Made by a program: the position numbers and the translations under genes. The notes beneath the pieces were generated by a model that was not told where the DNA came from, did no database searches, and saw only the letters and a list, made by a program, of their open reading frames with translations. DNA of 64,000 nt, taken from contig NC_092571.1 of NCBI RefSeq assembly GCF_037975245.1, positions 1,842,501 to 1,906,500 on the forward strand, in the 5' to 3' direction. Of the stretch, positions 1 to 9,621 are shown in pieces; position 1 is the stretch's first letter, and every line of letters begins with the position of its first letter. This stretch comes from Apostichopus japonicus. Its lineage: Eukaryota > Echinodermata > Holothuroidea > Aspidochirotida > Stichopodidae.

Positions 1-83
1 CGACATACATTAATCTGGGAGTGACTCGAACCGGGGACCTTATGATTGAAAGGCAACCACGTTAACCACTGAGCTTACACTCC
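1..83 (-). repeat. tRNA-derived SINE, family 1, cut by the window edge
   Basis: The complement reads GGAGTGTAAGCTCAGTGGTT with the B box GGTTCGAGTCACTCCC. It matches the heads of the copies at 49989 and 53720. The body lies off the window. Confidence 0.85.
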
Positions 84-420
84 AAATATCAATGTAAAAG
101 ATCAGTAGTTGAATCAGCTGACATTATTTTTGGGGTCTTTAGTTTGCAACGATCAGCTGATTACTTTGCAATAAAATGGAGACATAAGGTAGCCTGAATA
201 TATAGTCTGTTATGGTAACATTTTGAAATGGACGCATCGAGCATGGGATCAGGCACAAACGTCAGTTATTGCAAGTGAAATATTACCACATTTACATAGT
301 TCTTGTGGGACACAAAGCTCTCTGCGTGAGGTCGAACAGTTAACTGACTCGCTAATACAAAGCAGGCAAAAGGTTTGTAAACAAGACAGATATATTTGCT
401 TGATTGATGGTGAGTGAGAA

Positions 421-655
421 AGGTGTCAGAATTACAAAATGTAAGCTACAACCCAATACAGCAGACATTAATTATATATCTTTGGTTGATTGATGGTGTG
501 TTAGTAAGGTGTCGGTATTACATAATGTAAGCTACAACCCAATACAACAGACATTAATTATATATCTTTGTTTGAGTGATGGTGTTAGTAAGGTGTCAGT
601 ATTACATAATGTAAGCTACAAACCAATACAGCAGACATTAAGTATATCACTACAA
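421..655. repeat. ~87-bp tandem repeat, three copies
   Basis: Units beginning GGTGTCAG(A/T)ATTACA lie near 421, 510 and 594 and contain TGTAAGCTACAACCCAATAC. A second doublet (TGTTTGAGGGTTATCCAGT, near 677 and 832) follows. This is an intron of SLC25A11, with no exon found before 1006. Confidence 0.85.
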
Positions 656-1005
656 TGCATACTGTGAGTGGACTGGTGTTTGAGGGTTATCCAGTCAGGT
701 GTGAATAAAATGTGGTGTAAACTCTTCACATATTCAATATGTAATTAGGTACTGTAATATTGCTGGTGATGGATTTAGATGTATTATTTAGCTTATAACA
801 TGACTGGTGATACATACTGTGATAATGCTGCTGTTTGAGGGTTATCCAGTTATGTGTGAATGGTGTAAGATGATGATAAACTCCACCCAATGCAATATGT
901 AATTCAGGAATGTCAACAAAGTTACTTCTTAAATATTTATTGTTTTCTTTTCGTATTAAACGCAAAGATATATTAGACATATTTGTGTTTTCTTCTCCAT
1001 TTCAG

Positions 1006-1096
1006 ATTACCCCTAGACCAGAGGAGAGGTTACACTAGTGTGTTTAATGCCTTAGCCAGGATAGTCCAAGAAGAAGGGTTTTTTGCTCTTTGGAGG
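1006..1096 (+). CDS. SLC25A11: SLC25A11 internal exon (LPLDQRRGY ... EEGFFALWR)
   Basis: The acceptor is a pyrimidine-rich tract ending in ttcag and the donor is AGG|gtacgt. The first base completes an Arg codon begun in an exon outside the window. It encodes LPLDQRRGYTSVFNALARI and continues to EEGFFALWR, the matrix-side stretch of the second carrier repeat. Confidence 0.92.
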
Positions 1097-4000
1097 GTAC
1101 GTAATAACAAAAAAAAGAAGAAGACGAAACAACCCATTATTAACCCCTTTGCCTTTTTTTCATCAATTTAAATATGTGCATTGTTTTGATTTTCTTTTTG
1201 TTGTTGTAACAATGGAAAGTATGATTGTTCTTGGCAGTAAGCAGAGATTTGGCTCGGACATTTTTGGAGACTATAATCTGTATCAATCAATCAATCTGGT
1301 TTAATCAATCCCTGGCCAAGCTTTAGTATTATTGGTGGTTTTCTGTATAGAATAACCCAAAGAAGAATCTACAACAAAGAACCCAAAAAAATTTATGAAA
1401 AAGGAGGCTGAATTCTTGATAAGATGCTACCTTCATGAAATGAAATAAAAAATGCAGGCTTATTTGAAACAAAAATCAAAGTAGAAAGCCTGAAAGGATA
1501 ATGAAACATTGCTGATGTTGTTGTTGTTGTTGTAAATTATTCTTTGTTTTGTTTATGTTTTGTGTAGTTGATGAACCCTCACCTTCTTACTATTTGCACA
1601 TTATTCTCCTTCTAGGGATGCGGACCTACGATCGCTCGTGCCATGGTCGTTAATGCCGCTCAGCTTGCCTCTTACTCGCAGGCGAAACAATTCCTACTAG
1701 GGACTGGCTACTTTGGAGATAACATTGGGTGTCACTTTGGTGCTAGCATGATAAGTGGTTTAGTTACAACTATAGCTTCCATGCCTGTAGATATTGCAAA
1801 AACCAGGTAAGATACATGGACAAGGTACAAAGTGTGTTCATTTGGTGTTACAATGGTGTAAATACAGTAAGTGGTTTAGTTACTACTCTAGCTTCCATGC
1901 CTTTTGATATTGCAAAAAGTAGGTATGATACATGGACAAGGTACAGAGTGTTCATTTGGTGTTACATTGGTGTAAATACAGTGAGTGGTTTAGTTACTAG
2001 TCTAGCTTCCATGCCTTTAGATATTGCAAAAAGTAGGTAAGATACATGGACAAGGTGCAAAGTGTGTTCATTTGGTGTTACATTGGTGTAAATACAGTGA
2101 GTGGTTTAGTTACTAATCTAGCTTCCATGCCTTTAGATATTGCAAAAAGTAGGTAAGATACATGGACAAGCTTCTACTGCTTCTTTGAAACATTGTGCTT
2201 TTGTTTTTTTCTCAGAATACAAAATATGAAAATAATAGATGGTGTACCGGAGTACAAGGGCTCACTGGTGAGTGTGGAGGGTGACATTCATCCCCGTTCA
2301 TATTTTTTCAAATTCGATGAACAGACGGATAACTATCCTGTCTGAAGGATAGCTATCCTCGCAGAGGGATAGCTATCCTGTCAGACGGATAACTATCCTG
2401 TCTGGTGGATAACTATCCTGTCAGATGGATAGCTATCCTGTCAGATGGATAACTCTCCTGTTACACAGATAACTATCCTGTCTGGCAGAGAACTATCCTG
2501 TCAGACTGATAACTATCCAATATGACGGATAACTATCCTGTCTGAGAGGAAAGCTATCCTGTCGGACGGATAACTATCCTGTCAGACGGATAACTATCCT
2601 GTCAGATGGATAACTATCCTGTCAGACGGATAACTATCCTGTCAGATGGATAACTTTTCTGTCAGACGGATTACTATCCTGTCTGCTTTGGATTGCATCT
2701 ATATAACTTGCGCACACATTTCCAAAGAACCTCAGTTTTGTGTTAAGAAGTTAAAAAACTTTTCACTGTACTATTGCAATAGTATTTCACCTGACACAAC
2801 AAAAGAGAATGATTGGCTGGTTGGAAATGCATGATAAGGCAAGGCTTCATTTCTAGTTGTGTTTGTACCATGAGTTATTAAATTCATGTTAATCTGGTGA
2901 AAATACCAGTCACAAAGCATGGTCTGTTGTGCACTTACAGAGAAATATGAATGCACGAATGGCGATACTAGACGCAGGGCCGTAAAAAGATCGTTTGTGA
3001 TTAAATGTGTGATATTGTCTCAAGATGTGATCATTCTACACGCACTGCTGAATTTACAATGTGGTGAATGTTCTTTTGTGTTGTGTACATTAACTTGTTA
3101 CATGCATGAATTTTGTTAAACCCATTTTTAGTACCATTTCTCACATAAAGTTTCATTTTTCGTTGAAATTAATACATCGCCCGGGGAGAGCTTATTCTTT
3201 TGTGTGAAAGCAATGAAACGTAGTGAGCTCAATCATTTTATAGGTTTAGAGGGAACCTCTCTTGCTTGCAAATGCGGCCAATGCTGCCTTTTTTGTCTTG
3301 TTTCTGAGGGTCTCAGTCATTGCGTTACCTTTCTCAACGATGCAAGTGCAAGGGAAGAGAGAACACCTTTGTTATGATATGACTTTTAAAATTGTTTCTA
3401 CTTTGAGAATTGCATATAGTTGGTGAGGGGTCGGTATTCCCACATCTTGTATCAAACTCTAAAATCCAAAACAGTAGAGGCACTTACATATGAAACAAAG
3501 AGGATCAATGAAGTTCTGGCAATCAAATATTAGTGACGGCCAATCAAATCTAAGAATGAGTAAATGGCAGTCAAGACGGCCAATCAAATCTAAGAATGAG
3601 TAAATGGCAGTCAAGATTTGAAAGAGTGACATAGCATGGCACACTGGCAACCGGTGAAGTTAAGGCAATAGAATGTAAATATTGGACAATTATCCTGTGA
3701 GACAGTAACAGTCAACTTTGACTTACTGGCAATCAAGTGTTGAATTGGTGGCAGAACAGTTTAGAGTGATGGCAATCAAGTGTTGAATTGGTGGCAGTAC
3801 AGTTTAGAGTGATGGCAATCAAGTGTTGAATTGGTGGCAGTACAGTGTAGAGTCATGGCAATCAAGTGTGAATTTGGTGGCAGTACAGTTTAGAGTGATG
3901 GCAGTCAAGTGTGAATTGGTGGCAGTACAGTTTAGAGTGATGGTAATCAAGTGTGAATTGGTGGCAGTACAGTGTAGAGTGATGGCAATCAAGTGTTGAA

Positions 4001-7000
4001 TTGGTGGCAGTACAGTGTAGAGTGATGGCAATCAAGTGTTGAATTGGTGGCAGTACAGTTTAGAGTGATGGCAGTCAAGTGTGAATTGGTGGCAGTACAG
4101 TTTAGAGTGATGGCAATCAAGTGTTGAATTGGTGGCAGTACAGTTTAGAGTGATGGCAATCAAGTGAGAATTGGTGGCAGTACAGTTTAGAGTGATGACA
4201 ATCAATTGCGAATTGGTGGCAGTACAGTTTAGAGTGAGGGCAATCACGTGTGAATTGGTGGCAGTACAGTTGCAATCAAGTGTGAATTGGTAGCAGTACA
4301 GTGGCAATCAAGTGTGAATCGGTGGCAGCACAGTTTATAGTGATGGCAACCAAAGAATTTTGAGCCATCAAATGTGATTTGTCTGGATAATCATCTGTGA
4401 AACAATGTCAACACTGGATTAATGAATCACTGAATTGAGGGACTTTACTACAGGATGGCTGTCATTGTTATGTCACTAGCAATCAAGCTTAAAAGTGGAT
4501 GCTAAAACAAAGGGAACAATGGAAATGGGAGAACAAGACAGTAGTAATCAGTAATGAATGGGTGGAGAAGAAATAGGTGAACCGTGTGCAATCAGTATTA
4601 AGTCAGTGGCAGTCAACAATGAATTGACGAGCAGTTGACAATGAAGCAATCGACTTCTAAATTTAGCGGCAAAATAAAACGATGCAACAATGTCCGTCGG
4701 ACTACCAAACGGTTATAATTAATCATATGAATGGATGGAAAATAGTAATAAGACAGTGAGCAGCCAGTGGCGACCAATTTTGAATCGATGGCGATTCAAC
4801 GTGGCAAGGATCCAATCAATCTGTCTGTGATTTCACTTTATTCGTAGGATGTCATCATCAAAGTTGCGAGACAAGAGGGAGTTTATAGTCTGTGGAAGGG
4901 ATTCACGCCGTATTACTCCCGCGTCGGGCCTCACACTGTCATTTTTTTCATAATATTGGAAAGATCAAATGCCTTGTACAGACAGTATTTCATGAGTGCT
5001 GGCAATGCCGAAAATTAATCTTTTAAAAAGTTTTGACAGGTACGCACGCATCTTACTCTCTAGGTATTTGCTCTCTCTATATTGCTATGCAGACTGCTAC
5101 TTCTAGCTTTTCCTACCAGTTGGGACAATTGTCTAATGCTAGTGTAAACCACTAACTGCTTTTGTATGCTACTTTAGGTGGTTCCGCATGAAATCAGGAT
5201 TATTGACAAGGGATATCCGTACAACTCGTGTCGTCGATACGAGTGCTTTGCAAGCTTGAACTGAAAGTTTACTAAAATAGGAAACATTGTCCCCAACTGG
5301 TTGGACTCTCAGCATGCTTGCTTTCACCTATATTAATCACTTCATCTCATAACAACAAGCAACATACTTTCCTGGAATGCATTTCGTTTTTTCTTACTAA
5401 TGTTACGGAACACCACAGCACTAAATTGTCACACATATCCTTACAAGAAATCTACTTTGTATTAATGGTACAAAGCGGTGCCATCTTGCAAAGAAAACAA
5501 AGCTTTATCCACCCAAGTTCGATAAAAACAGAAAAGAAAGAAAGGGAAAATTTAGAGAATACATCAACGGACCCCTTGTAACCTCACTGTTTGTTCAGTT
5601 CTCAATAGCTGTTGCGATGCAGGGAATATGGTCATCTGATATCGCCATGCCATCACTATGCTAGATTCTCAAAATGGGACAATTGGGATGAAATTGTCTT
5701 CAAAATTTGCTTTGCATATCAAAGTATTCATGCGAAGAACAATGTTCCATTCATGTTGGTGTTGTTCGTACAGGCTGTGTGTTAGATAGTGTGTACGGCT
5801 TGCATCCCTCCTATCAACATTGTATTAATCAAATACACCTGCATTCACTCATCTATGGTACAAGTTAGATCTCCAATTGACCAATCCCATTCATGCTCTT
5901 AATTCAAATTTAAGGCACCTTTTTGCTTGTTACATCAATGCTAGTGCATTTGTTGGACATATCCATACTACAATCCCAATATGATTCAGATGTCTAGCTC
6001 TCTGTGTTTTAAATATCTTTGAAACTCTGAAATATTCACTGTCAAGATACATATATATTTTTAAGTTTGGATAAAGTACATGTAACAACAGCAGATATGA
6101 TATTACCATTGAATGATATCAGCATTGCAATTTAAGCCAAAAATGTCAATTTTTCTTTAAAACAAAAAAAAGGGACAAAATTCCAAAATTTGTATCATAT
6201 TTCAGGGAGAAATCACTGAATGACATTGCAGAAGGTAACTAAAGCTTATTGAAGAACATGTACGGTGATAAACTCATAGACCACACACTGTGGCTGTGAG
6301 CCATTACATGGGGTACCAAAATAGTTTATCTAGCAAACTTAAAGTAAACAACAAATATGTTTAGAAGAAAGAACAATGTTTAGTTTCCACTTTTCAATGT
6401 GGAAACTAATTGCCACAATTTCAAATATCTGGAGATTTTTTAAATTTTTTTTATCAAGTTTTTTTTATGAAGATTCTTACAATGTGTAAAAGTATGGGAG
6501 AATGTTAGTAAGTTCACAAATCGACCAAACCAAAGTAAAAAAAGTGATGGGTTCTGGCCAGTATTCTGGTAAAGTATCATTCATACCATCAGAAGAATGC
6601 TGCATACTTCTGTCATAATTTTGTTTTCAGTTTATGTCTTGTGGTGTTCTTGTAATGTCAATTGATTGTTGCTGTGCGGTTGAAATTAGTTAATTGTAAC
6701 ATTTAACATCCTCCTTGTTTGCCTTCCAAGAAACTGTGAGCAGCACTTAATGGGTGACTAATATTGAGCAGCCAACTGATTACACCATATCTTACACCAT
6801 AATGCTGTAAAACATATTACACCCTTCATAAATAATGCCTTATACCCCTTTAACTGCATGGTACTTGAAGCTGAGTGATACTCGATCCTACGTTAAAGAA
6901 CTTAAAGGCATTGAAGACTCGCCCCAAACCGTGTGCCGCGCCCTGAAAAAGTTAACTTTGCTACAGAATTCAGACAGTATGAAATGTGATACCTTGTTAT

Positions 7001-7515
7001 CTATTATCTAGGACCTGAGATGTCCATTGCTGCTATGTACACTGTGTTGTGGGTATTGACCGTAGCTGTATGTATTGACTGTACACTAGTGTCTTATTAC
7101 CGACAGTAGCAAGCTGTGTGTGTATTTTCTGGGATCGATGGTGGTGTCTAACACTTCTGTTACACCTCATTCGAAACTAGGTCAGACTACCGGCATTATA
7201 GACGTTTCTTTGTGCACAAGTCTTCACACCCTTTAAGGAAAATATGGTCCATATGGAATGTATATCCTTCACTGTGGTTCTTGAAACTGAAGAAATTCCT
7301 GCATTCTCTACCTTTTTGTAAAATAATTGCAATCATTTTTTGGCTTCTCTTTTCCCAAGGATGTGTTATATCGCACCATTAGCAAGGAAGGATTCTTCAG
7401 CCTATGGAAAGGTTTCACTCCTTACTACGTCCGCCTGGGGCCCCATACGGTCTTAACGTTCATCTTTCTGGAACAGCTGAACGGGGCGTACAGAAGACAT
7501 TCAGGGGGTTCTTAA
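1006..7515 (+). CDS. SLC25A11: Mitochondrial 2-oxoglutarate/malate carrier, 3' half, with two alternative last exons
   Basis: This is the C-terminal half of the inner-membrane carrier that exchanges 2-oxoglutarate for malate (malate-aspartate shuttle). Exons are 1006-1096, 1616-1806 and 2216-2267, then either 4848-5018 or 7360-7515. All junctions are GT-AG and all phases agree. The translation follows vertebrate SLC25A11 closely: LPLDQRRGY, FNALARI, VVNAAQLASYSQ, the signature PVDIAKTR (PxDxxK/R), then RIQNMKIIDG, SLWKGFTPYY and GPHTV. The 5' exons (N-terminus, first repeat and most of the second) are not in the window and must lie before position 1. Either last exon completes the sixth helix. 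The distal exon is closer to the vertebrate sequence as I know it. Identity is very secure; the use of both ends is inferred from intact frames. Confidence 0.93.
1616..1806 (+). CDS. SLC25A11: SLC25A11 internal exon carrying the third carrier signature
   Basis: The acceptor is tctag and the donor AG|gtaaga, entering in phase 0 and leaving after two bases of an Arg codon. It encodes GCGPTIARAMVVNAAQLASY, the GYFGDNIGCHF segment and the signature PVDIAKTR. The last ~53 bases (from 1754) are the first copy of a tandem duplication that continues into the intron. Confidence 0.93.
1754..2165 (+). repeat. Four-copy tandem duplication of an exon 3' end plus its 5' splice site
   Basis: A unit of 114-116 bp is present four times, starting near 1754, 1870, 1984 and 2100. 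Copy 1 is the real end of the SLC25A11 exon. Copies 2-4 lie in the intron and still resemble it, reading SGLVT, LASMP and DIAKSR, each followed by a GT donor (1923 gtatga, 2037 gtaaga, 2153 gtaaga). Copies 2-4 share changes that copy 1 lacks (AAAAGT in place of AAAACC). None has an obvious acceptor of its own. Reading past the genuine donor meets TAA at once, so use of a decoy donor would truncate the protein. Confidence 0.9.
2216..2267 (+). CDS. SLC25A11: SLC25A11 internal exon (IQNMKIIDGVPEYKGSL)
   Basis: The acceptor ttctcag and donor CTG|gtgagt bound 52 bases. The first base completes the Arg codon split with the previous exon, and 17 codons follow. This is the matrix loop just after the third signature. 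It ends in phase 0, which both alternative last exons need. Confidence 0.92.
2320..2690. repeat. 20-bp minisatellite in SLC25A11 intron
   Basis: About 18 imperfect copies of a ~20-bp unit of the type GGATAACTATCCTGTCAGAC occupy the region. Each contains the short palindrome GGATAACTATCC or GGATAGCTATCC. No coding role is seen. Confidence 0.9.
3536..4345. repeat. Minisatellite block in SLC25A11 intron (42-bp unit, preceded by a 50-bp doublet)
   Basis: From about 3726 to 4335 a ~42-bp unit (GGCAATCAAGTGTGAATTGG, then GTGGCAGTACAGTTTAGAGT) is repeated roughly 14 times with indels. Just upstream (3536-3617) a segment containing CCAATCAAATCTAAGAATGA is present twice. Short open frames across the array only reflect the repeat period and are not genes. 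Confidence 0.88.
4346..4847. other. SLC25A11 intron remainder
   Basis: This is intronic sequence between the 42-bp minisatellite and the proximal last exon. Degenerate pieces of the same CAATCA-type repeat continue to about 4640. I see no gene. Confidence 0.6.
4848..5018 (+). CDS. SLC25A11: SLC25A11 alternative last exon, proximal
   Basis: The acceptor is ttcgtag. Phase 0 matches the donor at 2267, and the exon encodes 56 residues and a TAA. It reads DVIIKVARQEGVYSLWKG, FTPYYSRVGPHTVIFFIILE and ends SAGNAEN. The FTPYY and GPHTV core is conserved, but the end of the sixth helix differs from the distal exon (FFIILERSN against TFIFLEQLN). The frame is intact and substitutions sit at plausible positions, which argues for a functional duplicate rather than a relic. 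I did not find a clear AATAAA close downstream. Confidence 0.85.
   Translation, partial: DVIIKVARQEGVYSLWKGFTPYYSRVGPHTVIFFIILERSNALYRQYFMSAGNAEN
5019..7359. other. 3' UTR or intron between the two alternative last exons
   Basis: This is 2.3 kb without a supported gene. It is the 3' UTR of the proximal ending and the intron for the distal ending. It contains one TTAA-flanked element at 6902-7236; the rest is AT-rich unique-looking sequence. Confidence 0.7.
6902..7236. mobile_element. Small non-autonomous DNA element with TTAA ends, copy 1
   Basis: The ends are inverted: TTAAAGGCATTGAAGACTCG on the left, and the complement of TTAAAGGGTGTGAAGACTTG on the right. A second copy in the opposite orientation lies at 22750-23118. 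Duplicated TTAA at the ends fits the piggyBac target rule, but no transposase is present, so the superfamily is an inference. Confidence 0.75.
7360..7515 (+). CDS. SLC25A11: SLC25A11 alternative last exon, distal (conserved form)
   Basis: The acceptor is tttcccaag and phase 0 matches the donor at 2267. It encodes 51 residues and a TAA: DVLYRTISKEGFFSLWKG, FTPYYVRLGPHTVLTFIFLE and QLNGAYRRHSGGS. This is the form closest to vertebrate SLC25A11 and probably the ancestral ending. Candidate polyadenylation signals AATAAA lie at 7627-7632 and 8602-8607. Confidence 0.93.
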   Translation, partial: DVLYRTISKEGFFSLWKGFTPYYVRLGPHTVLTFIFLEQLNGAYRRHSGGS

Positions 7516-9613
7516 TGTCAACCAAACAATGGTAGGAGTTGTTCAAGTCATCATGGGACAAGCTCAAGTGAAGCGATAGCATTCAGGCGCCAAACTATAT
7601 GAAAATATTAAATATTAAAATATTAAAATAAACAAAGCAGCAACAGAGGCTCTATAACATTATGTTTACAATGAGATTGTGTCAGGGGCAAGAGGAGCCG
7701 GGGTGGGGGGGGGGACAATTGAAGGGAGGTTTGGTGGCATTTTATCAGCTGTTCATAAAGTCTTCCCATTTTCATTGGTAATGTTACTTTGCTTCAGGTG
7801 AAATTTATCAACTGCCATGTTAAGGTCTTTCGTCACCCGTTGCGTTTTGCTTCCTTGTAACATAGTGTGATTAATGTCTTTAATGTGGAGAGGGTAGGAA
7901 TTCAGAGGTGGCGCGGGGAAGGAGCGATACAAGGGAAGGTGCCGGTTTATTGCCGGCGTTGTATTCATGTAAATCCCACGAGAGATTTGCTTAAATTGTT
8001 TAAATGTCATAACTATTAAACTGGATGTCAGTTTACTTAAAATTGCCTTGCCTCGTTCCATACCAAACCTTTTTCCAAACAATTCAAACCAGGCTTTTTC
8101 TTGTATTTGTATAATTTTGAAGTATCCTTTGATATCTTTCAAGAACTAAACACATCAATATGTTTATTCCAAAAATAAGTAAGATGTAAACATTGTGAAG
8201 TAAAGAAATCCTTGAGTTAATCAGGAGTTGCTCTCTGAAGATACTCTCAATGTGTAAATAAAACAGCATTTTGCTAGTTTTTTTTTGGTCAGTGCTTAAT
8301 ACCGCAAAAATTCCACAGCAATATATGGTCATGAGTGTCTGGTCGAGTTTTAATTCCAACAGTGATGTAACAGTAAAAAAATGTTGACATTTTCCAAGTT
8401 GCTTTCAAATTTATCTTGATGCTAAGTACTACGAAAAGTTTCCAGCAGAGAGAATATCCTTGTGAACCGTCCTTTTGTAACAAACATATGGTTGCAGGCC
8501 TAAATATGGTCATTGTTTGGAGTCATATTCACCAGGTGTTGAAAAATTTGCAGATTGCATTCGAAAAAGCTGCTTTTTGCGATACTGTGAAAGTTGAAAA
8601 GAATAAAAGTGCCCCCTGAAATATTCCTTTTCAGTCTTAACATCATGTTGTTTGATATAAACACTATTTAGCTTCACCTAGTGAATATATTATTTTATAC
8701 TATACAGATGTTGTATCTTTCAATATTAAATCTAACAATGTTACAATTTGATTTTAATCCAGAGGCTTAATGTGGTGAACATCTTTGTAATAGCACTGTA
8801 TGGTAGGTTGCAAAATGACAACATGCTTTGTGGTAAAGCCCTCTTCCAAAATGTGCTAGAATAAACCAAATCTAGTTACCTTGGATGACAAGGTTAGACT
8901 CTCGAACCGCTGCCATGACGTAACATTAACCTTCACTGTTACAATAAAGTGTTATTGTAAGACATTTGCCAGTGTAGTTGATGTAACATTAACCTTCACT
9001 GATACGATAAATTATTATTGTAAGACATTTGCCAGTGTAGTTGATGTAACATTAACCTTCACTGTTACAATAAAGTATTATTGTAAGGCATTTGCCAGTG
9101 TAGTTGATGGAGGATCAGACCAGTCTAGAAATATATGTGGTACATTTGTCTGTCATTGTCAAACTTAACAAATATAATTTACAAAATATTTATTGCTTAA
9201 TTTTGCTCTCAATATCAGGGAATGAAAAGTTGATGAACACATTTGTTGATAAGGAATAAGTAGTAGGGAGGCAGTTCATCATCTCCCCACTCCCCCTTCC
9301 CTCACCCAGTACCTCCTGCCCCCTTACCCCGAATGGTGTGCATATGGCACCGAGGGAGATGCACAGGGTAAATTTAAGTGTAATGTGTGTTGATCAGAGA
9401 TGTTTATGAAATTTGTGAAAGGAATTACTGAATAAATAAATAAATAACCTTTCTGATTTAACATACAATTAAATCTCAACAAAGATTGACTATTTTCGGA
9501 TTTTTTACTCAAAGCCACCAACATGGATTATCGTACCCTTCGGGAGCATATGTTGGGTTTTTAAGGGACAGGGTTGCTGCCTGAAATAACCATCGCTGGT
9601 TTGGGAAAAAAGG
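7516..9613. other. SLC25A11 3' UTR and intergenic sequence
   Basis: This begins as the 3' UTR of the distal SLC25A11 ending, with AATAAA at 7627 and 8602. A ~62-bp unit containing GATGTAACATTAACCTTCAC is repeated three times at about 8917-9105. The minus-strand open frame at 7753-8142 has no recognisable domain. I see no gene. Confidence 0.65.
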
Positions 9614-9621
9614 TCCACACA

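Noticed and set aside
1816-2040. Open frame resembling the carrier signature twice
   Set aside because: Intronic tandem copies of the SLC25A11 exon end read in a different frame from the real exon; not an independent gene.
3819-4307. Minus-strand repeats of NCTATNSHL type
   Set aside because: Product of the 42-bp minisatellite; no start context, homology or splice support.
7753-8142. Minus-strand 129-residue open frame
   Set aside because: No domain, no repeat in other frames and located in the probable 3' UTR of SLC25A11; length is within chance.
8881-9168. 95-residue open frame with three similar blocks
   Set aside because: Due to a ~62-bp triplicated sequence; blocks shift and no signal for a gene.
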